A stretch of 64,000 nt of DNA from Amycolatopsis sp. FBCC-B4732 (GTDB lineage: Bacteria > Actinomycetota > Actinomycetes > Mycobacteriales > Pseudonocardiaceae), in NCBI RefSeq assembly GCF_023008405.1, contig NZ_CP095376.1:4054001-4118000 (forward strand), written 5' to 3'. Below, one piece after another: positions 7,806-16,521 of the stretch; within the stretch, counting starts at the first letter, position 1, and each line of letters begins with the position of its first letter. Position numbers and translations under genes: made by a program. A model generated the notes under the pieces. The model saw only the letters and a program-made list of their open reading frames with translations, did not search any database and was not told the DNA's origin.

Positions 7806-8395
7806 CGGACATCTTCTTCGCTTCTCCGGAGATCTACCAGCTCGACCCGAACCCCATGCACGAGCGCCTCGCCGCGGCCGCCGACCGCGAAGGCCTGCTG
7901 GACGTCGCCTACCGCACCCTCGACACCCCGGTCGGCTCACTGCTGCTGGCCGCGACAAAGCAGGGCCTGGTCAAGGTGGCGTTCGACCGCCAGGACCACG
8001 ACGCGGTCCTGGCCGAGCTGGCCGCGCTCATCAGCCCCCGGATCCTGCGCGCCCCGGCCCGCCTCGACCCGGTCGTCCACCAGCTCGACGAGTACTTCAC
8101 CGGCGGGCGCCACGAGTTCGACGTCGCCCTCGACTTCCGCCTGGCCCGCGGCTTCCGCCTGTCGGTGCTGGAGCACCTGCCGGAGATCTCGTACGGCCAC
8201 ACCGAAAGCTACGCCCAGGTGGCGGCGGCGGCGGGCAGCCCGAAGGCGGTCCGCGCGGTCGGCACGGCGTGCGCGCTGAACCCGCTGCCGGTGGTGGTCC
8301 CCTGCCACCGGGTCGTCCGTTCGGACGGCTCGTACGGCCAGTACGCGGGCGGCGAGGAAGCGAAACGCCTGCTGCTCACGATGGAAGCGGCTTGA
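7802..8395 (+). CDS. ogt: Methylated-DNA-protein-cysteine S-methyltransferase
   Basis: 197 residues. The C-terminal ~85 residues hold the Ogt/MGMT domain: HTESYAQVAAAAGSPKAVRAVGTA (DNA-binding helix with arginine finger) and the acceptor cysteine in VVVPCHRVV at about residue 167. It removes O6-alkyl groups from guanine in a suicide reaction. The N-terminus is about 37 residues longer than minimal Ogt (MTDIFFASPEIYQLDPNPM and a helix). It is translationally coupled to the sigma factor by ATGA, which is unusual for a repair enzyme and suggests a regulatory link. Confidence 0.9.
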   Translation: MTDIFFASPEIYQLDPNPMHERLAAAADREGLLDVAYRTLDTPVGSLLLAATKQGLVKVAFDRQDHDAVLAELAALISPRILRAPARLDPVVHQLDEYFTGGRHEFDVALDFRLARGFRLSVLEHLPEISYGHTESYAQVAAAAGSPKAVRAVGTACALNPLPVVVPCHRVVRSDGSYGQYAGGEEAKRLLLTMEAA

Positions 8396-8403
8396 GCTTC
8401 CGA

Positions 8404-8433
8404 TCTCACGTTTCACCCCGCCGGCGCGTCTAC
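8404..8433 (+). promoter_or_regulatory. ECF-type promoter P2 before the 2OG-Fe(II) oxygenase
   Basis: TCTCACGTT at 8404-8412 and CGTCTAC at 8427-8433, 14 nt apart, then CGGGT and ATG 8439. It matches P1 at 7294-7323 in both boxes, the spacer length and the distance to the start codon. The spacer sequence itself is different, which argues for conservation of function rather than a recent duplication. Confidence 0.7.
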
Positions 8434-8438
8434 CGGGT

Positions 8439-9152
8439 ATGAGCACTTTCGAACAGCGCGTCGCCGCGGCCGACTGGCCCGCGGTGGCGGCGGAAGTCGA
8501 CGACTACGGCTGCGCACTCCTGCCGCAGCTGCTCACACCGGAGGAGTGTGCGGAGCTGGTGGCGCTCTGGGACGAGCCATCACACTTCCGGGCGACGGTG
8601 AACCTCCGCCGTCACCGCTTCGGGGACAACGGCGACTACCACTACTTCGCCGCCCCCTTCCCGGAACCGGTGCAGCGGCTGCGTCAGTCGCTCTACCCGA
8701 GGCTGCTCCCGATCGCCCGTGACTGGTCCTCGCGGCTGGGCCGTGAAGCCGAGTGGCCGTCCACTTTGGACGAGTGGCTGTCGGTCTGCCACGAGGCGGG
8801 CCAGCGGCGTCCGACACCGATCCTGCTGCGCTACGAGACGGGAGGCTGGAACGCACTGCACCGGGACCTGTACGGCGACAAGGTGTTCCCGCTGCAGGTG
8901 GTGATCAACCTGAACGCCCCGGGCACCGACCACACGGGAGGCGAGTTCTTGGTGGTGGAGCAGCGCCCCCGGGCCCAGTCCCGCGGCACGGCAACGGTGA
9001 TCCCCCAAGGCCACGGCCTGGTCTTCACCACCCGCGACCGCCCGGTCCGCTCATCCCGAGGCTGGTCGGCAGCACCGGTCCGCCACGGCGTATCGGCGGT
9101 CCGGTCAGGCCGCCGCCACACGCTGGGCCTGGTCTTCCACGACGCGGCATGA
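8439..9152 (+). CDS. 2OG-Fe(II) oxygenase, possible alkylated-base dealkylase
   Basis: 237 residues. The jelly-roll iron site is visible as H-x-D in NALHRDLYGD, with a distal His in APVRHGVSAV and the 2-oxoglutarate Arg in SGRRHTLGLVFHD. It has about the size of AlkB-like enzymes but is not a classical AlkB sequence; it is related to the Uma2OG/YbiX-like branch of small oxygenases. Its place between two Ogt-like genes under the sigma-dependent promoter P2 suggests oxidative dealkylation of nucleic acid. The leaderless start at ATG 8439 fits the promoter. It overlaps the next gene (ATGA). Confidence 0.75.
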   Translation: MSTFEQRVAAADWPAVAAEVDDYGCALLPQLLTPEECAELVALWDEPSHFRATVNLRRHRFGDNGDYHYFAAPFPEPVQRLRQSLYPRLLPIARDWSSRLGREAEWPSTLDEWLSVCHEAGQRRPTPILLRYETGGWNALHRDLYGDKVFPLQVVINLNAPGTDHTGGEFLVVEQRPRAQSRGTATVIPQGHGLVFTTRDRPVRSSRGWSAAPVRHGVSAVRSGRRHTLGLVFHDAA

Positions 9153-9673
9153 GGAGCGACGAACTCGGGCCGCCGACCCACGTGCAACCTGGTGTGCGAC
9201 GACGCGGCGCGACCGGCACCGAACCCCACACGCCACGCGACGGCATGGAACTCGATCCACCTTCGCCCACTCACCCTCATGCGTCACGCGGCGGCCTGAC
9301 CAGCGCCGAACTCGCGGCGCTGGTGAGCTTCATCGGCCCCGCCCGCCACATCGTGATCGGCACGGCGGCCGACCCGGCCTCCCGCGCCGACGGCGCGCGC
9401 ATCGCCGCCGCGTGGGGCGGCCTGGTCCTGGCGACGGTCACGTGGCCGGAAACCGCAGCATCCTGGCTACGCCAAGCCCGCCGCTTCGCCGCCCCCGACC
9501 CGGACATCTGGGTGGTCAGCGCCACCCCGGCAGGCTGGGCGGGCATGGCACACCGGCTCCGGCTGTCCACCTCCTGGAGCCCCCACCGAACAATCCTCAC
9601 CTCCGCCCTGGCGGACTTCGCGCTACCCGGCCTGCGCGGCACCCGGCCGGACGGCACCACCTGGGAGACCTGA
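9149..9673 (+). CDS. Unrecognised protein of the alkylation-repair operon
   Basis: 174 residues, ATG 9149 overlapping the oxygenase stop, and TGATG overlap with the next gene. The first ~50 residues are Pro/Arg-rich and probably disordered. Residues 50-170 look like a small Rossmann-type domain (IVIGTAADPASRADGARIAAAWGG, then WVVSATPAGWAGMA). I do not recognise the family. Coupling on both sides shows that it belongs to the operon. A role handling damaged nucleotides or as an accessory of the downstream Ogt-like protein is speculation. Confidence 0.55.
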   Translation: MRSDELGPPTHVQPGVRRRGATGTEPHTPRDGMELDPPSPTHPHASRGGLTSAELAALVSFIGPARHIVIGTAADPASRADGARIAAAWGGLVLATVTWPETAASWLRQARRFAAPDPDIWVVSATPAGWAGMAHRLRLSTSWSPHRTILTSALADFALPGLRGTRPDGTTWET

Positions 9674-10161
9674 TGAAGCACCTCGAAGTCGATTCCCCCC
9701 TCGGCCCCTTGACCCTGGTGGGCACGGACGACGCCGTGACAGGCCTGTACTTCCCGAACCACTGGACCCGCCCGGACCGCACCACGTTCGGCGAGCGCGA
9801 CGACACCGCGTTCCCGGCGGCCGTCCGCCAGCTGAAGGAGTACTTCGCCGGCCAGCGCACGACGTTCGACGTCCCGACGCAGGCCGAGGGCCCCGCCACC
9901 GACCGCGCGGTCTGGGCGGAGATCGCCAAGATCCCGTACGGCGCCACCGCGACGTACGGCGACCTGGCCCAAGCGGTCGGCGGCCTCCCTCACGAGGTCG
10001 GCGCGGCGGTGGGCCGCAACCCGCTGAGCATCCTGGTCGCGTGCCACCGCGTCGTCGGCAAGAACGGCAAGCTGACCGGATACGCCGGAGGCCTGAAGCG
10101 CAAGGAATTCCTCCTGGAACTGGAACGCCCGCCAGCCTCAGAGCGTGGCCAGCTCTGGTGA
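9673..10161 (+). CDS. Second Ogt-like alkylguanine transferase (ACHRV variant)
   Basis: 162 residues, start in a TGATG overlap. Complete Ogt layout: an N-terminal beta-sheet domain (MKHLEVDSPLGPLTLVGTDDAV) and the C-terminal domain with YGATATYGDLAQAVG, arginine-finger region GAAVGRNPLS and the acceptor site ILVACHRVVG, Cys about residue 123. The residue before the cysteine is Ala instead of the near-invariant Pro. Otherwise it looks functional. Two Ogt-like enzymes in one operon suggests division of labour, for example different alkyl groups. The next gene is convergent, only 1 nt away. Confidence 0.85.
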   Translation: MKHLEVDSPLGPLTLVGTDDAVTGLYFPNHWTRPDRTTFGERDDTAFPAAVRQLKEYFAGQRTTFDVPTQAEGPATDRAVWAEIAKIPYGATATYGDLAQAVGGLPHEVGAAVGRNPLSILVACHRVVGKNGKLTGYAGGLKRKEFLLELERPPASERGQLW

Positions 10162-10162
10162 C

Positions 10163-10765
10163 CTACACCCGGCCGAGCAGCATGGTCACGCCGAGCCCGG
10201 TCATGGTCACGGCGATCACGACGTCCAGCACACGCCACGCGACGGGCTTGGCGAACACCCCGGCCAGCCGCTTGGCCCCGAACCCGAGCGCACTGAACCA
10301 GACGGCACTGGCCACCCCGGCCCCCACCCCGAACAGCCACCGCCCATCCCCATGCGCGACGGCGACCGAGCCGAGCAGCAGCACCGTGTCCAGGTAGACG
10401 TGCGGGTTGAGCCAGGTGAAGGCCACACAGGCGAGCACGGCCTTCCGCAACGGCGTCCTCTCGTCCCCGACCGTCATCACGGACGGCCGAAACGCCCGCC
10501 GCGCTGCGAGAACGCCGTACCCGAGCAGAAACACCCCACCCCCGACGGCAATGACCCCGATGGCGGTGGGCCACCGCTCCAGCACGGCTCCGATCCCGCT
10601 GACCCCCAGCCCGATCAGCACGAGATCGGAGACGGCGCAGATGACGACCAGCGGCGCCACGGCACCCCCGCGCAGCCCCTGTTGCAGCAGAAAGGCGTTC
10701 TGCGACCCGATGGCGACGATAAGCGACAGGCCGGTCCCGAACCCGGCCAGAAGGAGCGTGAACAC
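10163..10765 (-). CDS. LysE/ArgO-family amino-acid exporter
   Basis: 200 residues, GTG start, six predicted membrane helices. The LysE family signature is present: IVAIGSQNAFLLQQGLRGG in the first helices and FTWLNPHVYLDTVLLLG in the middle. Members export lysine, arginine or canavanine across the cytoplasmic membrane. It is divergent from an ArgP/LysG-type LysR regulator, the classical exporter-regulator pair in which the regulator activates the exporter when basic amino acids accumulate. Substrate is inferred from this arrangement. Confidence 0.9.
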   Translation of the reverse strand: MFTLLLAGFGTGLSLIVAIGSQNAFLLQQGLRGGAVAPLVVICAVSDLVLIGLGVSGIGAVLERWPTAIGVIAVGGGVFLLGYGVLAARRAFRPSVMTVGDERTPLRKAVLACVAFTWLNPHVYLDTVLLLGSVAVAHGDGRWLFGVGAGVASAVWFSALGFGAKRLAGVFAKPVAWRVLDVVIAVTMTGLGVTMLLGRV

Positions 10766-10834
10766 CCTCTTACGGTATGACCGTCCTCCTGGATCACTCC
10801 AGCTAAAGATTCTTACGTAACATTAGCGCTCGTG
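10766..10834. promoter_or_regulatory. Divergent control region of exporter and LysR regulator
   Basis: 69 bp between the two starts, with an AT-rich core at 10804-10827 (aagattcttacgtaacattag), far more AT than the surroundings, including the palindrome TTACGTAA at 10813-10820. This is where an ArgP/LysG dimer would be expected to bind and control both genes. Confidence 0.55.
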
Positions 10835-11710
10835 ATGTCCGACCTCCCGCTCGACCAGGTCCGCACCCTGCTGGCCGTAGTGGACGAGCAAAGCTTCGAC
10901 GCCGCAGCCGCGGTCCTGCACGTGACGCCGTCCGCGGTCAGCCAGCGCATCAAGTCTCTGGAGCAACGCACCGGCCGGGTCCTGCTCCTGCGCACCAAGC
11001 CGATCCAGCTCACTTCGTCGGGACAGGCCCTGATCCGCTTCGCCCGCTCCCTGGCCCAGCTGGAACAGGACGCCCTCACCGAACTGGGCCTGGGCTCGTC
11101 GGTCCGCACCCTGTCGATAGCGGTGAACGCGGACTCCCTGGCCACCTGGTTCCTCCCGGCCCTGGCCAAAGTCCCCGACAGCATCTGCTTCGACCTCCAG
11201 CGCGAAGACCAAGACCACACCGCGGCCCTGCTTCGCGAAGGCCTGGTGATGGCCGCGGTCACGGCATCCCCGCAACCAGTCCAAGGCTGTACCTCAGCCC
11301 GCCTGGGCCGCATGCGCTACCGAGCCATGGCGTCCCCGGCGTTCATCTCCCGCTGGCTTTCCGACGCTCCCCTGCCAACATCCCTCCCCACGGCCCCGGT
11401 GATCGTGTTCGACCGCAAGGACGACTTACAGGACCGCTTCTTGCGAAGCCTGACCCGCCGCCGAAGCTTCACGTCGGTCCGCCACCACATCCCAGCCTCG
11501 GAGTCCTTCGCCGACGCCGTGGCCGCGGGCTTGGGCTGGGGCATGGTCCCAGAGCTCCAGGCGGCCACGCGTGGCGATTCGCTGGTGGACCTGGCCCCGG
11601 ACCGGCCGATGGACGTGCCGCTGCACTGGCAGCAGTGGAAGCTGGACTCGCCGGCACTGGCAGCCGTCGCGGACGCGGTAGCGCAGGGCGCGAAGCAAGC
11701 CCTTCGCTGA
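10835..11710 (+). CDS. LysR-type regulator, ArgP/LysG family
   Basis: 291 residues from ATG 10835 (a GTG lies one codon earlier). N-terminal winged helix with QVRTLLAVVDEQSFDAAAA, VLHVTPSAVSQRIKSLEQRTGR and RTKPIQLTSSGQALI. The C-terminal periplasmic-binding-like effector domain has the ArgP-type start LSIAVNADSLATWFLPAL and the conserved GLGWGMVPELQ. It is divergent from the LysE/ArgO exporter, which it most likely activates with lysine or arginine as effector. Length is normal for the family. Confidence 0.9.
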   Translation: MSDLPLDQVRTLLAVVDEQSFDAAAAVLHVTPSAVSQRIKSLEQRTGRVLLLRTKPIQLTSSGQALIRFARSLAQLEQDALTELGLGSSVRTLSIAVNADSLATWFLPALAKVPDSICFDLQREDQDHTAALLREGLVMAAVTASPQPVQGCTSARLGRMRYRAMASPAFISRWLSDAPLPTSLPTAPVIVFDRKDDLQDRFLRSLTRRRSFTSVRHHIPASESFADAVAAGLGWGMVPELQAATRGDSLVDLAPDRPMDVPLHWQQWKLDSPALAAVADAVAQGAKQALR

Positions 11711-11716
11711 ACGCGA

Positions 11717-14700
11717 TCATGACTCGCTGACGCTCCTGGGCAGTCCTCGAAGCTCCACAACATCACCCAGCCGCTCGTAAAGAGTGCGGCATCGAGCCAG
11801 CAGTTGCTCAGCCGGCCGGACGTCGCCTCGACGAGCATGAACGGCCGCAAGTGCCCGGCAGGCGTCCGCGAGACGGGCGGTGTCACCGAAGTTTCCGGCC
11901 ATGGCGCGGCTCTCCGTCAGGAGTCCGACTGCCTCGTCGAGCAGGCCGAGTTCCGCGGTGACCACGCCCAGCTTCCGCAGCTGGTCGGCGGTTCCGAGCG
12001 GATCTCCGAGCTCCCGTCGCAACTCCAGGCCCCGCTCATGAAGCTCACGCGCGGTCGCGTGCCGGCCGGCTCGGCGATGGTGTTCGGCACGGTTCGAGAC
12101 GGACTTCGCTTGTGAATCCAGATCGAAGACCACACCGCTGAGCTTCTCCTGCTCGATGAAGTGCTCCTCGGCCTGGTCGAACAGTCCCAAGCTTTGCGCC
12201 GCCCGCGCGCACGCACCCAAAGCGGCAGCCGCCCCACGCGGGTCCTCCAGCTGACGCGTCAAGACGATGCTCTCATCGAGGAATCGTTGCGCCGCAGCGC
12301 GCTCGCCGGCCACGCCGTGGGCTTCGGCCAGCTTGGCGAGAGTGACGGCCACCTTGCGGTCGTCACCCGCTGCGCGATCCAAGTCGAGGCGCGAGCGCTG
12401 TGCGTCGACCGCTTCTCGCGGAGCTCCGGCCTCGAGACAGGTCTGGGCCAGGCGCGCCAGGAGCTCCGCCTTGGCCGGATGGCCGTTGCGCTCACAGATA
12501 GCGATACCGGCGTCAAGGATTCGCCGCGCCTCGTCGTACCGGCCCTGCTTCCGGTAGATCCGTCCACAGAGGCTCCGAAAGCTCATGTGATCCGCTTCGC
12601 TCGCCGTCCGTTGCGCAGCCCGGATTCCCTGCAGCGCTTCGGATTCGGCGTCGGTGAATCGCCGAAGGCCGGTCAGGGCGACGACGAGCTCAGAGCGAAG
12701 GCTCGCGGCGGTGGTAAAGTCCGTTGCCGCCTCAGCGAGGTCGATCTCGTAACGGAGCAGCTCAAGAGCTTCCGCACTTCGGCCCGCCCTGAGCCTGGCT
12801 TGCACGGCGGAGCACCGGATGCTCACTCCACTCGTTCGGTCGCCCAGAAGCCGGACTGCCGGCAGGGCTCGCAGATAGCACATCTCGAACTCATCGAACC
12901 TGAAGGTAGACAAATAACATCCGAGTATTTTCCTCAAGCCCTCCACCACCGGCCCGGCAACAAAGGGAGACAATCGGATGACCTGTTCGACGAAAGATCG
13001 CGCGATATCGAACTCGCGCCTCACGATGTGAAGCACGGCGATCATACCCACCAGCTGCTGAACACCGAATAAGTTGGCCGAGCTCTCGCGAACCGAGCGA
13101 GCGTCGTAAAGGTTCGTCAACGCATTTTCGAATCGCCCCGCCGCGAGGTGCACGAAGGCGATATCCACGAATCCCCAGCCGCGTCGGTACGAGTCCATGC
13201 CCATCACAGATCGCAGCTCCATCGCGCGAGCATGCACTGAAATCGCATCTTGATAGTGGCCGGAAGCGGTACTGGCGATCCCCAGGTCATCCAAAGCCCA
13301 GCATTCACTGCCCGGATCTCCCCTGTTCCCGTTCGCCTCGATGCGACGTTTTGCGCAAGCCATGACGTCAGCGAGACTGCCGACCGCCCGGTAGACAGCG
13401 CAGAGTCCCCCCAGTGCTCCCTCCAGAAGTTCACCGTGATCCGCGTAGAGCGCTTCGAGTTCCAAATAACAGCGCACTGCTTCGGTGATACAACCCTGCC
13501 GGCCGTACGCGTCGCCAAGTGCGCGGATCGTCCGGCCTTCGGTTTCGATCCGAAGTCCGCGTGCGCGCTCTCGAAGCTCACGCAGCAGGGAAATCGCCCG
13601 CGCGTGATTGCCGAGCTCGGAATACGCCGTGCCCAGTTCCGTCGACGCGACCAGCGGACCGTCGGGATCTCCGAGCGCGTCCGCGACCGCTGCCCAGCGG
13701 TCGTGATACCCCCAGCACGCAGCGATCTTGCCGACTCCGCGCGCCGCGCAGCAAAGTTCATCGAGTACCTGCACTTCCAGACGGAGGTCGCCCGCGTCGA
13801 CTGCGAAGCGGTGCGCGAGTAGCTGGTCCTCGTAAGCCCGCCTTGCGTCACCGTACTGGCCCAGAACGCTGCCGCGTAGGCAAATCGCCTGCGCCTTACC
13901 GGTCAAATCACCGAAGGAGTCGTAGATCGAATACGCGCGGTCGAGACATTCGATGGCGTGCGTGACCTGGCTGCATTTGCGGTCCGCCTTCGCTCTGCGC
14001 ATCAACGTCTCGGCTTCGAACCATCGATCGCCGAGCCGCTGCCAGATCTCCAACGCCTGCTCCAGCGCGGCCGCCGCTTCGTCGAACAACAGCTGGTAGG
14101 TGCAGACCTCGGCGAGCACCAGCAAAGCCCAGCCTTCGGCACGCGGGTCGCCGGCAGCTCGGAGCCGAGCCAGCGCAGCTGTCGCGGCTTCCTTCGCCTG
14201 ACTGCCACATCCGGACGCCAGGTAAGTCCTCGCGAGGCAAGCCAGGACTTCTCCGTCATCGGCCGGCAGGGCCGTGGCCGCCACCTCGCCGATGTCGACT
14301 CGCGTGTGCGACACCGCTTCCAAGAACCGCAATTCGACGACGACCACGGCCTTCCGTTCGCCTTCAGCCCGACGGTAGGCGGCCGTCAGGGTCCGGCCCC
14401 AGTCGTCGAAGTTGCGACGCTCGCGGAAGAAAGGGGTGAGCAAACACGCCAACTCGACCGCGAGCTCGGACTGCCGCTCATCCAAGATGATCGCCACGAG
14501 ATTCCCGCGCTCCGTCTCGAGCCAAGCGATCGCTTCGCTGCAAGTTCGGAAATAGCGGTCACCAGCCAGCCTCGGGTGGATCCACGAGACCGCGGCGGTC
14601 ACACGGTCGCGGTACCACCCGTACATCCGTTCCAGCGCAACGGAATCCTCCGGGCTTGCCAGCCGCCGGGCGTACAGGCGCAAGAGGTCGTGCATCCGGT

Positions 14701-15760
14701 ACCGGCCCGGCAGGTACTGATCCGCGAGATTGGCCCGCACGAGCTTCGCGACCATGGCTCGTGCCTGTGCGAGGGACCCATCCGTCAAGGCACGGATCGC
14801 GTCGAGACCGAGGTCGGCTCCCGCGTGGGCGCCCAGGCAGCGGAACACCCGGGCGGCCGGCGGTGGCAGCGAGCGGTACGACCACGAGAAGACCGACTCG
14901 AGATCCGTCTGCGGGTCGCCCGTCTCCAGACCGTCGAGCCTGCCCTGCTCGTCCTGCAGCTCGTCGGCGAGGACGGTCAGCGGAAACCGCGGGTCGGTGG
15001 CGCCGCGGGCGGCGGCGATGGTCAACGCCAGTGGCAGGCCGGCGCACGACCGGACCAGGGAGGTGACCGCCTCCGGTTCCGCGGCCACGCGCCCGTCGCC
15101 GAGCTGCCGGGCGAGGAGCTCGCGTGCGTCGTCGGCGGACAGCATGTCGAGGGTGACGAGACGGGCGCTTTCCCGCACGACCAGCTCGGTGAGCCGGTTG
15201 CGGCTGGTGACGACGACCGCGCACGACGTGCTGCCCGGCAGCAGCGGCCGCACCTGTTCGCTGTCCCGGGCATTGTCCAGGACGATCAGGAGCCGCCGGC
15301 CGGCCAGCAGGCTCCGGTACAGCGCCGACAGCGCCTGCAGGTCGGCGGGAATGGTGTCCGTCGGGATGCGGAACGCGTTGAGGAAACCGCGGAGCGCCTC
15401 TTCCGGCGGCATCGGCGCCGCCGTGGGTTCGAATCCGCGTAAATTGACGTACAGCTGACCGTCCGGAAAACGATCCGCCGCTTGGTGCGCCCACGTGAGC
15501 GCCAACGTCGTTTTGCCGATGCCCGCCGTGCCGTCGATCGCGGAAACGATGACGGTTCCCGGCCGGTCGTCTTCGACGAGCACGTTGTTCAGCTCGTCGA
15601 GCTGAGCCGCACGGCCGACGAAATCGCGTGTCGACGCGGGTAGCTGCCGCGGTTTCGGGAGTTCCACCGGCGTGTCGACGTGCCAGTGGACGCCACCCCG
15701 GATGGAGTTCGCCTGCACCACCGCACCCGCCGTCCCGGTGACGGTGTTGTCGACGGACAC
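11717..15760 (-). CDS. Giant STAND (NB-ARC) NTPase with TPR sensor and N-terminal amyloid-like motif
   Basis: 1347 residues. Residues 14-27 hold VVQANSIRGGVHWH, a short motif often seen before STAND NTPases in actinomycetes. NB-ARC: P-loop GTAGIGKTT at 77-85, Walker B RRLLIVLDNA, sensor/GxP motif CAGLPLAL, then a winged helix with RYRMHDLLRLYAR. From about residue 440 to the end it consists of TPR-like helices (around 20 repeats). There is no SARP DNA-binding domain, unlike AfsR. Such proteins are signal-dependent oligomerising ATPases involved in regulation or phage defence. Middle codons (12.6-14.0 kb) are less GC-rich than neighbours, hinting at a different history. It is monocistronic. 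Confidence 0.85.
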   Translation of the reverse strand: MSVDNTVTGTAGAVVQANSIRGGVHWHVDTPVELPKPRQLPASTRDFVGRAAQLDELNNVLVEDDRPGTVIVSAIDGTAGIGKTTLALTWAHQAADRFPDGQLYVNLRGFEPTAAPMPPEEALRGFLNAFRIPTDTIPADLQALSALYRSLLAGRRLLIVLDNARDSEQVRPLLPGSTSCAVVVTSRNRLTELVVRESARLVTLDMLSADDARELLARQLGDGRVAAEPEAVTSLVRSCAGLPLALTIAAARGATDPRFPLTVLADELQDEQGRLDGLETGDPQTDLESVFSWSYRSLPPPAARVFRCLGAHAGADLGLDAIRALTDGSLAQARAMVAKLVRANLADQYLPGRYRMHDLLRLYARRLASPEDSVALERMYGWYRDRVTAAVSWIHPRLAGDRYFRTCSEAIAWLETERGNLVAIILDERQSELAVELACLLTPFFRERRNFDDWGRTLTAAYRRAEGERKAVVVVELRFLEAVSHTRVDIGEVAATALPADDGEVLACLARTYLASGCGSQAKEAATAALARLRAAGDPRAEGWALLVLAEVCTYQLLFDEAAAALEQALEIWQRLGDRWFEAETLMRRAKADRKCSQVTHAIECLDRAYSIYDSFGDLTGKAQAICLRGSVLGQYGDARRAYEDQLLAHRFAVDAGDLRLEVQVLDELCCAARGVGKIAACWGYHDRWAAVADALGDPDGPLVASTELGTAYSELGNHARAISLLRELRERARGLRIETEGRTIRALGDAYGRQGCITEAVRCYLELEALYADHGELLEGALGGLCAVYRAVGSLADVMACAKRRIEANGNRGDPGSECWALDDLGIASTASGHYQDAISVHARAMELRSVMGMDSYRRGWGFVDIAFVHLAAGRFENALTNLYDARSVRESSANLFGVQQLVGMIAVLHIVRREFDIARSFVEQVIRLSPFVAGPVVEGLRKILGCYLSTFRFDEFEMCYLRALPAVRLLGDRTSGVSIRCSAVQARLRAGRSAEALELLRYEIDLAEAATDFTTAASLRSELVVALTGLRRFTDAESEALQGIRAAQRTASEADHMSFRSLCGRIYRKQGRYDEARRILDAGIAICERNGHPAKAELLARLAQTCLEAGAPREAVDAQRSRLDLDRAAGDDRKVAVTLAKLAEAHGVAGERAAAQRFLDESIVLTRQLEDPRGAAAALGACARAAQSLGLFDQAEEHFIEQEKLSGVVFDLDSQAKSVSNRAEHHRRAGRHATARELHERGLELRRELGDPLGTADQLRKLGVVTAELGLLDEAVGLLTESRAMAGNFGDTARLADACRALAAVHARRGDVRPAEQLLARCRTLYERLGDVVELRGLPRSVSES

Positions 15761-15829
15761 CGAACCTCCCGGACGCCGGAGCTCTGTTCGTCAGAACAGT
15801 GTGCCGGTGCGCGCCGGAGTCGGCGAGTC

Positions 15830-16456
15830 CTACGCTCCCGGAAAATCTCCCACGCCGTTTTCCACCAGGTCGAATGCCTCGTCGATGAACGCGACCTGCT
15901 CCCGCCGGACCAATTCCGCGTCCTCGCCCCCGATGATCCGCTCCATCGCGTGCGAAAAGATCGTCGCGATTGCCGTGGTCAGCAACCCCGCCACCATCCG
16001 GGACCGGAAAGCGTCGCCAGTCTCCGAGACGAACACCGAAGTGAACGCCGCAGCGATCTCCCGCTCCTGCTCGTACCAGCGCGCCATCAACGCCGGGCTC
16101 GACGTCAGCACCCACCAGAAGCCGGGGCCGCCCGCGATGGCGCCGGACAACGGGTGGCCGGAGGCCAGCAGTGAGTGCTGGTGCGCGCGTAGAGCCGCGC
16201 AGGGCGAGACGCCCGCCGGCCGGGACGAGACCACCGACGTCAGCTCCGCCAGGCGGTCCGCGTGGCGGTCGAGGAACAGGTCCTCCTTGCGCGGGAAGTA
16301 GTTGAACACCGTCATCTTCGAGACGCCCGCCGCCTCGGCGATCTCCGCCACCGTCACCTGGTCGAAGCCGCGCTGGATGAACATGCCTGTCGCCACGTTC
16401 GAGATCAGCTGGCGTGTTGCCTGCTTCTTGCGCTCGCGCAGTCCGTGATCCGCCAT
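15830..16456 (-). CDS. TetR/AcrR-family repressor
   Basis: 208 residues from ATG 16456. N-terminal HTH with RQLISNVATGMFIQRGFDQ, TVAEIAEAAGVSKMTVFNYF and PRKEDLF, then a helical ligand-binding domain. A longer start eight codons upstream is possible. It is divergent from the FAD monooxygenase across 65 bp, so the standard expectation is that it represses that gene and itself, and is released by the monooxygenase substrate or a similar small aromatic. A TATACT -10 for this gene lies at 16465-16470 on the minus strand. Confidence 0.9.
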   Translation of the reverse strand: MADHGLRERKKQATRQLISNVATGMFIQRGFDQVTVAEIAEAAGVSKMTVFNYFPRKEDLFLDRHADRLAELTSVVSSRPAGVSPCAALRAHQHSLLASGHPLSGAIAGGPGFWWVLTSSPALMARWYEQEREIAAAFTSVFVSETGDAFRSRMVAGLLTTAIATIFSHAMERIIGGEDAELVRREQVAFIDEAFDLVENGVGDFPGA

Positions 16457-16521
16457 GAGCCGAGAGTATAGACCCGACACAAAGTTTGACTCGGTAAAAG
16501 TTTTGCGGCATCCTCGGAGGC
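16457..16521. promoter_or_regulatory. TetR/monooxygenase intergenic operator region
   Basis: 65 bp with an AT-rich imperfect inverted repeat around 16483-16503 (AAGTTTGAC, TCG, GTAAAAGTT; 7 of 9 positions pair). It overlaps the probable promoter region of both genes and is the best candidate for the TetR operator. An RBS CGGAGG at 16515-16520 precedes ATG 16522. Confidence 0.5.
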
